Of a stretch of 32,999 nt of DNA, positions 16,663 to 23,737 are shown piece by piece. The position numbers and the translations under genes were made by a program. Numbering within the stretch: position 1 is the first letter of the stretch; each line of letters starts with the position of its first letter. The notes beneath the pieces were generated by a model. The model had not been told where the DNA came from, made no database searches, and saw nothing but the letters and a program-made list of their open reading frames with translations. Source of the stretch: Lachnospiraceae bacterium (GTDB lineage: Bacteria > Bacillota > Clostridia > Lachnospirales > Lachnospiraceae); assembly GCA_024696005.1 (NCBI GenBank), contig JAILHF010000006.1, forward strand, positions 1 to 32,999. Reading direction: 5' to 3'.

Positions 16663-19600
16663 ATGAAACGCAGAAGAGTATTAGCTATGCTCATGACAGC
16701 TGTGATGTCGTTCACCACGATCGGCTCTCAGGCGGCTCTTCCGGTTTATGCCGGCGATGTCGTGATCGAGGACGAGCTTGGGGACGAGGACGCAGTGTCG
16801 GAGAACGACGCGGTTTCGGAAAATGAGACGGCGTCCGAAAACGAAGCGGTATCGGACAATGAATCTGAGGAGGTCATTACCGATACGGATGCCGGAGAAT
16901 CGACTTTGCCTGACGGCATCAAGGGAATGCCGGACGGATACAAGCTTTCGGCAGAGGAAGCCGAGGTCAAGAGCCTGATCAATGCGAACGACGTTGTTTC
17001 GGGGCTCGCTGATCTGGTGGAAGACGTGGATTACGTTGCCGGAGAGGTGTTCTGCCTGGCAGAGACCGAGGAGTATGCGCAGACGATCGCAGATGCCTAC
17101 GGGATCGAGCTTCTGGATTTCAATTACGGCGTGGCAACCTTTGATGTCACCGTAAGCGGCAGAACCGTTGCCGATGTGGTAACGATCGGTGCAGACATGA
17201 AGAATGATCTGCCTGCTCTGGAGCCGAACTACATCAGAGTGGATGTTCCTCTGGACGAGGAATTCGGATACAGCGAAGATGTCAGCAGCTATGCAAGAGT
17301 AAATACCCCTTCCGATTGGGAAGACATCTACAAGAGCATGTCCAACCCGGATCCTCTGCTTGCACCTTCTGATGACAACTATCAGTGGTGGCATGACATG
17401 ATGGACAGCTGGGGCGGCTGGGGACTGTACGGAACCGATTTCTCGGGCAGCGGGATCAAGGTTGCCGTCATCGACTCGGGTATCAACGCACAGCATGAGG
17501 ATCTGAGCGGTCATACCACCCAGATCACCGAAGCGGGCGGCGGTGCCGTTACCAGAAGCGGACACGGAACGCACGTGGCCGGCATCATCGGTGCAACCGC
17601 GAACAACGGCAAAGGCGGCGCGGGTGTTGCACCCGGCGTGCAGCTTGTTGCTCTGTGCCATACCGATGCAAACAAAAAGATCACGGATGCGCTTATCACA
17701 TCCTGCCTGAATTATGTATGCAAGCCGGAAAACGGGATCAACATCGTTAACATGAGCTTCGGCGGACCTTCCTATTCTGCTTCGGAAGCAGTCCTGTTCG
17801 ACAAGGCTTATTCACACGGCGTTACTCTGCTGGCTTCCACCGGTAACGATTCTGCAAACACGGTGAAGTATCCGGCACAGTATAATCACGTCATTTCTGT
17901 AGGTGCGGTTCAGCAGGACAGCACCAGAACCCATTTCTCCACGTACGGAAGCAACATCGCCGATGTTTATGCACCCGGTGCGGATATGATGAGTACCTAT
18001 ATTGGCAGCGCCAGCGCCTATGAAAAGGAGCAGGGTACTTCCATGTCCTGTCCTGCGGCAGCAGGTGCATGCGCACTCTACATGAGCATCGCCGGCCCCA
18101 CGGATCCGGACACTATGGAGAAGATCCTTACCAAGAACACGATCAAGAGCTCTTCCTCGGACAGCGGCGCGGGCATTGTGAACGTAGCCAAGATGTTTGA
18201 GGCAGATACGACCGGTCCTCAGCTTCAGCTGAATGCGGCTGACAAGACTCCGATCACTACCGTTGCAAGCGGGAAGACCGGCAGCGCTACGGCAGATGCC
18301 ACCGCTGTTCTTACGATCACTCCCTGCGAATACGCATCCAACAAGGCGGGCAACAAGAAGACCCAGATCTTCTTCACCGTGAACGGAAAGGCTCCTTCCT
18401 TTAAGAACGGGTATGCCGCAGCCGGCACCTACCTGACTTCGGACGGAACGGTAAGACTGGAAGACTATGCAAATCTTCTGGCAGAGAGCAACCAGAAGCT
18501 TACGATCAAAGCGGCCTGCGTGACCGGCATGGGCATTGTGAGCAAGGTTACGACGATCAATATCTCGGTCAATCCCGTGGCTCCTTATGAAGTGTTCATC
18601 GTGGATCAGCCGGGACGCCTTGCAGCCGGTACCTCCTGGAAGCTGACTGCAGTTGTAGGCAAGAAGGGCGAACTCAGAGAAAACTACAAAGTGATCAAGA
18701 ACGGAACCTGGGAAGTCATCAGCGGATCCGCAACTGCGACCGTCAACAAGGATGGCGTGGTACAGACCACCAAGGGTCAGTCCGGTTCGTTTACCGTAAA
18801 GTGCAGCTATACCGAAAAGGGTGTTACCGTTTTCGGAACTGCTGTTCTGACCGTGGGTGATGTTGCACCGATCAAGACCATCACGCTCAGCGACACCGAG
18901 CTCAAAATGAGCACGCCGAGGGATTCCGAGAAGCTTGGTACCGTGAACAGAAAGGCAGTCAGCCTTACGGCCATTGACGGTGACGGAAAGGATGTTACCG
19001 GAGACAGACTGATCAGGTATGAATGGAGTTCTTCCAATTCCAATATCGCAACGATCGCCGAAACAAAGGATAACGGAAGGGAAGTTACGATCGTAGGACA
19101 GTCCAAGGGAAGCTGCACGATCACCTGCAAGGCTCTCGACGGATCCGGAAAGACCGCTACCCTGAAGGTGAATGTTCTGCAGCTGGTTACCGAGATCAGT
19201 GTGGATGGTCAGGATTTCATCCCCATGGGAACCACCGCAACCTACAAGGAAACGGCACGTGCATGGAATTCGACTCTCAGAAGCTACGAGACTCCTTACG
19301 ACAAGAGCGTTACCTGGTCCCTGCGTGAAGGCCTTGGCTCGCCGGATGCAACGACCATCGGCGGCGCAACGATCGATCCCAAGAAGGGAACCGTAAGAGT
19401 TACGGATCTCAGCCCGAAGAGCTTCTACGTGGTTGCTACCGCAAATGACGGTGGCGGAACGATCGGCTATCGTCTGGTTTCGCCCGTCAGCGCAAAGAGC
19501 AACGGCCTGACGATCACTGCGGATTCCTCTGACCCTGCTTACAAGGTCAGCAACGGAAAGGGCGGAAGCGTGGAATCGGTTCAGCTCTTCACGGTCAATG

Positions 19601-20496
19601 CAACTTCCAGCCCTGTGAACGAAATGGCACTTACGCTTACCGCTGCTCTGGATAACGGCACTGCTCCTGTCTGGAGCTGCAGCGACTACACTGTGGTAGG
19701 CCTGAGCCGTAGCGGCAATAAGGTGACGCTCAATGCCAGAAAGAAGGGTTCCGCAACGGTTACCTGCACGGCAAGCGACGGATCCGGCAAGAGCGCCAAG
19801 ATCAAGGTTAACGTCATCGTTCCGGTATCCAATCTGATGCTGACGAACAAGACTCTTGCAACCTATGCGGATGCTGAGGGTGGTGTTTCCATGGCAATCC
19901 TCGGTGCAGGCTGCTCGACCAAGACCGAGGTTACGGTTGGCGATGCCTACGGTAAGGCCAGCAATAACAAGGTTGTCTGGGGTTATCAGATCGTGGCGTA
20001 CAACGATGATTACCAGGCAGTAGCACTGCCCGAGGCCATTGCCCAGAAGGCAGACAGCCTGAAGCTGTTCAAGGTCAAGGGCAACAAGCTGACCATCAAT
20101 AAGGATTACTTTACTATTGTTGAGAGAAACGGTCTTCCCGATGTTGCGATCGTGATCACCGCGACAACTACGGACGGAACCCAGATCACTGCAGGAAAGA
20201 TGATCGTACCGAGCGTAAAGATCTCCAAGCTCGGCTTCGGCAGATCGTTCAAGAAGTCTGTTTCCCTGATCGGATCGAGAAACAGCACCATGACCTATGT
20301 GGGAACCTATGGTATCAACTGGGTAGGCCAGAACTACGGTCTTGCCGTAAAGAGCAGCAACATCAGCGTTGCGACCGGTTACTATTCCGGCGGTGAGATC
20401 GTGATCTCCTGCGGAAAGCCCGGCAAGGCTGTTCTGACGATCTCGTCGAAAGACGGTTCGAACAAGAAGTGCAAGATCAAGCTTAAAGTCAGATAA
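16663..20496 (+). CDS. secreted subtilisin-like (S8) serine protease with N-terminal FNYGVATF domain and C-terminal Ig-like repeats
   Basis: A 1277-residue secreted protease. Residues 1-30 are a signal peptide ending LPVYA. An acidic stretch of repeats (VSEND, VSENE, ASENE, VSDNE; about 44-68) follows, then a propeptide-like domain (about 100-205) containing FCLAETEEYAQTIADAYGIE and FNYGVATF (153-160). The S8 catalytic domain spans about 250-515. Its triad is D271 (AVIDSG), H301 (GHGTHVAG) and S460 (GTSMSCPAAAG), with oxyanion N395 (STGNDS). The rest is beta-rich, with Ig-like (BIG2-type) units ending DGSGKTATLKVNV, DGSGKSAKIKVNV and DGSNKKCKIKLKVR. No LPXTG is seen. It acts outside the cell, probably on peptides or surface proteins. 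Clear promoter and terminator suggest a single-gene unit. The substrate is unknown. Confidence 0.93.
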   Translation: MKRRRVLAMLMTAVMSFTTIGSQAALPVYAGDVVIEDELGDEDAVSENDAVSENETASENEAVSDNESEEVITDTDAGESTLPDGIKGMPDGYKLSAEEAEVKSLINANDVVSGLADLVEDVDYVAGEVFCLAETEEYAQTIADAYGIELLDFNYGVATFDVTVSGRTVADVVTIGADMKNDLPALEPNYIRVDVPLDEEFGYSEDVSSYARVNTPSDWEDIYKSMSNPDPLLAPSDDNYQWWHDMMDSWGGWGLYGTDFSGSGIKVAVIDSGINAQHEDLSGHTTQITEAGGGAVTRSGHGTHVAGIIGATANNGKGGAGVAPGVQLVALCHTDANKKITDALITSCLNYVCKPENGINIVNMSFGGPSYSASEAVLFDKAYSHGVTLLASTGNDSANTVKYPAQYNHVISVGAVQQDSTRTHFSTYGSNIADVYAPGADMMSTYIGSASAYEKEQGTSMSCPAAAGACALYMSIAGPTDPDTMEKILTKNTIKSSSSDSGAGIVNVAKMFEADTTGPQLQLNAADKTPITTVASGKTGSATADATAVLTITPCEYASNKAGNKKTQIFFTVNGKAPSFKNGYAAAGTYLTSDGTVRLEDYANLLAESNQKLTIKAACVTGMGIVSKVTTINISVNPVAPYEVFIVDQPGRLAAGTSWKLTAVVGKKGELRENYKVIKNGTWEVISGSATATVNKDGVVQTTKGQSGSFTVKCSYTEKGVTVFGTAVLTVGDVAPIKTITLSDTELKMSTPRDSEKLGTVNRKAVSLTAIDGDGKDVTGDRLIRYEWSSSNSNIATIAETKDNGREVTIVGQSKGSCTITCKALDGSGKTATLKVNVLQLVTEISVDGQDFIPMGTTATYKETARAWNSTLRSYETPYDKSVTWSLREGLGSPDATTIGGATIDPKKGTVRVTDLSPKSFYVVATANDGGGTIGYRLVSPVSAKSNGLTITADSSDPAYKVSNGKGGSVESVQLFTVNATSSPVNEMALTLTAALDNGTAPVWSCSDYTVVGLSRSGNKVTLNARKKGSATVTCTASDGSGKSAKIKVNVIVPVSNLMLTNKTLATYADAEGGVSMAILGAGCSTKTEVTVGDAYGKASNNKVVWGYQIVAYNDDYQAVALPEAIAQKADSLKLFKVKGNKLTINKDYFTIVERNGLPDVAIVITATTTDGTQITAGKMIVPSVKISKLGFGRSFKKSVSLIGSRNSTMTYVGTYGINWVGQNYGLAVKSSNISVATGYYSGGEIVISCGKPGKAVLTISSKDGSNKKCKIKLKVR
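16785..16872 (+). repeat. Ser-Glu-Asn repeat region in the protease
   Basis: Five successive protein units of the form [VA]S-[ED]-N-[ED] follow the signal peptide. The codons differ between units (GTG TCG GAG AAC; GTT TCG GAA AAT; GCG TCC GAA AAC; GTA TCG GAC AAT), so the repeat is kept at protein level and is not a recent DNA duplication. Confidence 0.75.
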
Positions 20497-20522
20497 AAAG
20501 ACTTTCGGCAATGTGAAAAACG

Positions 20523-20550
20523 AAACCGGTGGCAAACGCCACCGGTTTTT
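20523..20550 (+). terminator. terminator after the S8 protease gene
   Basis: AAACCGGTGGC (20523-20533) and GCCACCGGTTT (20538-20548) form a perfect 11-bp stem with an AAAC loop, then T residues. The next gene's -10 box begins three bases later. Confidence 0.92.
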
Positions 20551-20558
20551 GGTATAAT
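20550..20558 (+). promoter_or_regulatory. extended -10 promoter of the lipoprotein gene
   Basis: TGG followed by TATAAT (20553-20558) makes a TGn-TATAAT extended -10 element. The -35 position (20530-20535, TGGCAA) is poor and falls inside the terminator stem of the protease gene. AAAGGAGG at 20581-20588 is the ribosome site. Confidence 0.6.
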
Positions 20559-20593
20559 GAGGCCGGAGGAGCTTCTTCGGAAAGGAGGGCGTC

Positions 20594-21133
20594 ATGAAAA
20601 AGTTTTGTCGGATGGGACTGATCTGTTTTGCTGTTCTGTTGTCCGGATGCGGGGGAAACGAGGCGGAGCCGATCGTTGTTTCGCCGCAGCCGGAAGAAAC
20701 GGTTTCGGAGGCGGATGCCGGAGAAACGGTGATCCCCGAAATGCCGGAAGAGAAGGGGCCGGCGTTTGAATATCGCGGACCGGAAGGGGAAGGAGATGAG
20801 TCGGAAGAAGTGAAGTTCGAAAAATACGATACGGAAGTGGTGAGTGAAGGGGAACTCGCGAATATCCTCAATAACAGGAATCCCGTCGGAGAGCTTGCGG
20901 AGGGGGAAGAGCTGATGTGCCTGGCCGACAGCGAAGCCGAAGCGCAAAAGATCGCCGAGCAGTATGGGATCAGCCTGGTTCTGTTCAACTACGGAGTAGC
21001 GACCTTTCACACGGAAGAAGATCCGTCGGTCGTGATACAGAGAGGGATAGATAACGGTTGGCCGGAATTGTCGCTGAATCGCGCGAACAAGCTGGAGGAG
21101 CCCCAAAAACCTTTATCGGAAACACGAAACTGA
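20594..21133 (+). CDS. lipoprotein related to the N-terminal domain of the neighbouring S8 protease
   Basis: A 179-residue protein with a lipoprotein signal: a short positive N-terminus, hydrophobic segment and lipobox L16-S-G-C19. A disordered, acidic stretch follows (about 20-85). Residues 105-138 then read EELMCLADSEAEAQKIAEQY, followed by GIS and LVLFNYGVATF. The protease has the same pattern at 128-160 (C-L-A, then YGI-x-L-x-x-FNYGVATF). The preceding DAGE...P stretch is also shared. There is no catalytic domain. By analogy with subtilisin propeptides, which fold with and inhibit the enzyme, it could be a membrane-tethered inhibitor or folding helper for the protease, but this is inference. 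It could also be a remnant of a partial gene duplication. The lipobox, promoter, ribosome site and terminator argue that it is expressed. Confidence 0.85.
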   Translation: MKKFCRMGLICFAVLLSGCGGNEAEPIVVSPQPEETVSEADAGETVIPEMPEEKGPAFEYRGPEGEGDESEEVKFEKYDTEVVSEGELANILNNRNPVGELAEGEELMCLADSEAEAQKIAEQYGISLVLFNYGVATFHTEEDPSVVIQRGIDNGWPELSLNRANKLEEPQKPLSETRN

Positions 21134-21143
21134 AGGAATTAAG

Positions 21144-21171
21144 AAAAGGATGCATGACAGCATCCTTTTTT
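21144..21171. terminator. bidirectional terminator between lipoprotein gene and tRNA-Ala
   Basis: AAAAGGATGC (21144-21153) and GCATCCTTTT (21160-21169) form a 10-bp stem with a 6-base loop. T-runs occur on both strands, so it can end both the forward lipoprotein transcript and the reverse tRNA transcript, whose mature 3' end is at 21173. Confidence 0.85.
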
Positions 21172-21172
21172 A

Positions 21173-21245
21173 TGGAGATAGGGGGACTCGAACCCCTGAC
21201 CTATGCGTTGCGAACGCATCGCTCTCCCAGCTGAGCTATATCCCC
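21173..21245 (-). tRNA. tRNA-Ala (anticodon CGC)
   Basis: The reverse strand folds as a complete 73-base tRNA. The acceptor is GGGGATA with TATCTCC plus discriminator A, the D stem is GCTC/GAGC, the anticodon stem is ATGCG/CGCAT with loop TTCGCAA, the variable loop is AGGTC, and the T loop is TTCGAGT. The anticodon CGC reads GCG (alanine). The acceptor stem has the G3-U70 pair, the known alanine identity element. The outermost T-stem pair is an A49-C65 mismatch. CCA is not encoded. A good promoter and a terminator flank it, so it is a single-gene unit. Confidence 0.95.
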
Positions 21246-21255
21246 AAACAGAACA

Positions 21256-21284
21256 ATAATAGCAGATGAAGTCTTGCTTGTCAA
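21256..21284 (-). promoter_or_regulatory. promoter of tRNA-Ala (reverse strand)
   Basis: Read on the reverse strand: TTGACA (21284-21279), a 17-base spacer, TATTAT (21261-21256), then 10 bases to the tRNA 5' end. The -35 hexamer overlaps that of the forward promoter at 21278. Confidence 0.85.
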
Positions 21285-21306
21285 TGGAGGGTTTTTCCGA
21301 TATACT
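21278..21306 (+). promoter_or_regulatory. promoter of the HtrA-like gene, predicted near-leaderless
   Basis: TTGTCA (21278-21283), a 17-base spacer and TATACT (21301-21306). Transcription would start near 21313, about 4 bases before the ATG at 21317, leaving no room for a ribosome site. An in-frame TAG at 21311-21313 rules out an upstream start. Confidence 0.7.
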
Positions 21307-21316
21307 TGTATAGACT

Positions 21317-22792
21317 ATGAAAAAAGAGGAAGAAAAAAAAGAGGAGATCATAGAGAAAAAAGCGGAAGAAGCATCTCCGGATCAGGCCAGTGATTACGAT
21401 TTCATACGCGAGAAGATCCGTGAACGCCCGATCAACCGGAAGAAACTGGTCCGGCGCACGCTTTTTACGGCCGGAATGGCTGTGCTTTTTGGCCTGGTGG
21501 CTTGCATCACCTTTATTTTTTTGCAGCCTTTGTTCAGCCGCATGCTCAGTTCGGACGAGGACATGGAACTGAAGGTCGTGAGTTTCCCGGAGCAGAATGA
21601 GGAGGAGGAATCTCCGCAGGTTCAGGTGCTTCCCCCGGATGAGGACGACCCGGAGCAGCTGGTGATCGAAACGCCGATCCAGCAGATGAGTCTGAGTGAT
21701 GAGGATGTGGTGAGCGCCAATCAGGCGGAACAGGCGGTCAGTGACAATGAGGCAGACGAAGATGAGCGGGATGCCGACAAGCCGGACCAGGCTCCGCAGG
21801 TGATCGTGGAACAGGTTCCGCTGGAACCCGAGGACTACCGTCAGCTGTACCGCAAGCTCTATGCGCTGTCTACGGAAGTAAACAAGAGCCTGGTAAGGAT
21901 CGTCTCCATACCGGAGGATGTGGACTGGATCGGGGCTGCCGAAAACTTCAGTGAGGAAACGATCGGACTGATCATAGCCGAAAACGGACAGGATCTTTTG
22001 ATCCTTGCCAATTCCGGCCAGATAGACAAGGATGCCGTTCTGAATGCCGTTTTCTGTGACGGTGCGAGAGGAGAGCTTTACGAAAAAGCGATCGACCCGG
22101 ATACCGGCCTTGGGGTATACGGCATTGCCCTTTCTTCCATGAAGAAAGAAACGAAAGATGCGATCCAGGTCGCGACGCTGGGAAGCTCGTATGCCAGCAG
22201 CATTTTGGGGAACGCCGTGATGGCTGTCGGTTTTCCGATCGGCACGTCTTCGATCTGCTATGGGGCCGTGACTTCAACGGACAAAACGGTCAGCATGCGT
22301 GATGCATCGTATCAGCTGCTTACCACAGACATCTACGGCAGCAGGTCGGCCAGCGGCGTGATCGTAAATATCCGCGGACAGATCGCGGGCATCATATGCC
22401 AGGATCATAATGACAGCGGCATGGAGAACATGATCTATGCCTATGGCATCAGCAGCATACGAAAACTGATCGAGAATCTTTCCAACGGAAGGACGACGGC
22501 TTATCTCGGCCTGCGTGTCGGCGAAGTGTCGCCGGAGGTCGCGGAAAAGCTGGGGATCCCGCAGGGAGTATATATCAATCAGGTGGAAATGGATTCTCCG
22601 GCAATGAGCGCCGGCCTGGCCCGCGGGGATATCATTCAGAAGATCGGAGATATCAACACGAATAACATTACGGAATACATGAGCGTGATCCAGAACACCG
22701 AGCCGGAATCGGAGGTGGAACTGGTCTATGCCCGTTTTGACGGCGAGGAATATCGGAGCATGAAGCTGACGATCGTGTTGGGAAGCAGATAA
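21317..22792 (+). CDS. membrane-anchored HtrA-like protein with PDZ domain, probable pseudoprotease
   Basis: A 491-residue protein with a charged cytoplasmic N-terminus (1-45), one membrane helix (about 48-72), an acidic linker holding VSAN and AVSDNE motifs, a trypsin-like (S1C/HtrA) domain (about 180-385) and a C-terminal PDZ domain (about 393-488, from YLGLRVGEV). The HtrA fold is recognisable, but key motifs are changed. TNNHV is replaced by ANSGQ with G234 at the His place. DPDTDLAV becomes DPDTGLGV with G264 at the Asp place. GNSGG is replaced by SRSASG (342-347), where Ser 344 or 346 might remain. It probably binds rather than cuts proteins outside the membrane; this is inferred from alignment by eye. 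There is no ribosome site before the ATG. It heads a unit with yhaM and rlmD. Confidence 0.85.
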   Translation: MKKEEEKKEEIIEKKAEEASPDQASDYDFIREKIRERPINRKKLVRRTLFTAGMAVLFGLVACITFIFLQPLFSRMLSSDEDMELKVVSFPEQNEEEESPQVQVLPPDEDDPEQLVIETPIQQMSLSDEDVVSANQAEQAVSDNEADEDERDADKPDQAPQVIVEQVPLEPEDYRQLYRKLYALSTEVNKSLVRIVSIPEDVDWIGAAENFSEETIGLIIAENGQDLLILANSGQIDKDAVLNAVFCDGARGELYEKAIDPDTGLGVYGIALSSMKKETKDAIQVATLGSSYASSILGNAVMAVGFPIGTSSICYGAVTSTDKTVSMRDASYQLLTTDIYGSRSASGVIVNIRGQIAGIICQDHNDSGMENMIYAYGISSIRKLIENLSNGRTTAYLGLRVGEVSPEVAEKLGIPQGVYINQVEMDSPAMSAGLARGDIIQKIGDINTNNITEYMSVIQNTEPESEVELVYARFDGEEYRSMKLTIVLGSR

Positions 22793-22802
22793 GGAGGAAG
22801 GA

Positions 22803-23735
22803 ATGCGCTACATCAACGAACTGACCGAAGGAAGCAGGCTGCAGGGGGTTTACTACTGCAAGACAAAACTTTGCACGGAGACAAAAAACGGAAAACCCTA
22901 TGAAAGCCTTACCCTCCAGGACCGGACGGGAACGCTGGATACAAAAGTCTGGGAGCCGAACAGTGCGGGGATCGGTGAATATGAAGCCGGCGATTTTATC
23001 GAAGTGACCGGCGAGGTGATCGTATACAATAACGCAAAGCAGGCGAAGCTGACCAGGATACGCCGCGCCGCGGAAGGGGAGTATGACCCTGCCGATTACA
23101 TGCCGGTATCCAAAAAGAGCATCCCCGAGATGTATGACCGGCTGCTGAAGCTTGTTGATTCGGTCGGCAATACCTGGCTGAAGGAACTGCTGGAGCTGTT
23201 TTTTCAGGATGAATCCTTTGCCGCGGATTTCAAAAAATCTTCGGCTGCGAAAACGGTTCATCACGGCTTTATCGGCGGTTTGCTTGAGCATTCCCTCAGT
23301 GTGGCAGAGCTCTGCGATCACATGTGCACCAAGTATCCGATCCTGAACAGGGATCTGCTTGTGACGGCTGCGTTGCTTCACGATATCGGCAAGACCAGGG
23401 AATTGTCTGCTTTTCCGGAAAACGATTATACGGATGAAGGTCAGCTGCTGGGGCATATCGTGATCGGAGCGATGATGGTCGGGGAGAAGGCGGACGGGAT
23501 ACCGAATTTCCCCGCGCAGCTGAAAACGGATCTGGAGCATTGCATTCTGGCTCATCATGGGGAGCTGGAATTCGGATCGCCGAAGAAACCGGCATTGATC
23601 GAAGCACTGGCTCTTTCCATGGCGGATAATCTGGATGCCAAGATCGAAACGTTTACCGAGATACTGGATAACAATAACAGAGAAGGATGGATGGGCTTTT
23701 CCAAGTTCCTGGACAGCAATCTTCGAAGGACCTGA
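22803..23735 (+). CDS. yhaM: YhaM-family 3'-5' exoribonuclease (OB-fold plus HD domain)
   Basis: YhaM-type enzymes trim RNA (and in vitro DNA) from the 3' end and need metal ions. The 310-residue protein has an N-terminal OB-fold (about 10-95: SLTLQDRTGTLDTKVWEP, then GDFIEVTGEV) and an HD phosphohydrolase domain. HD metal ligands are seen in HHGFIGGLLEHS, in LLHDIGK and in HHGELEFGSPK; the domain ends with MADNLDAKIE. The length matches the family (about 310-315). GGAGG begins directly after the stop of the preceding gene and lies 5 bases before the ATG, so translation is tightly linked to the HtrA-like gene. rlmD follows 2 bases after its stop. Secure family assignment. Confidence 0.93.
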   Translation: MRYINELTEGSRLQGVYYCKTKLCTETKNGKPYESLTLQDRTGTLDTKVWEPNSAGIGEYEAGDFIEVTGEVIVYNNAKQAKLTRIRRAAEGEYDPADYMPVSKKSIPEMYDRLLKLVDSVGNTWLKELLELFFQDESFAADFKKSSAAKTVHHGFIGGLLEHSLSVAELCDHMCTKYPILNRDLLVTAALLHDIGKTRELSAFPENDYTDEGQLLGHIVIGAMMVGEKADGIPNFPAQLKTDLEHCILAHHGELEFGSPKKPALIEALALSMADNLDAKIETFTEILDNNNREGWMGFSKFLDSNLRRT

Positions 23736-23737
23736 GC

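Noticed and set aside
16785-16872. CRISPR or recent DNA tandem repeat in the protease gene
   Set aside because: The repeat exists only at protein level; the bases differ between units and there are no spacers.
17812-20988. A reverse-strand open frame of 1058 codons opposite the S8 protease gene
   Set aside because: It lacks domains, signals and a ribosome site; it is open only because the codon use of the protease gene rarely creates reverse-strand stops. The forward gene has a complete catalytic triad, promoter and terminator.
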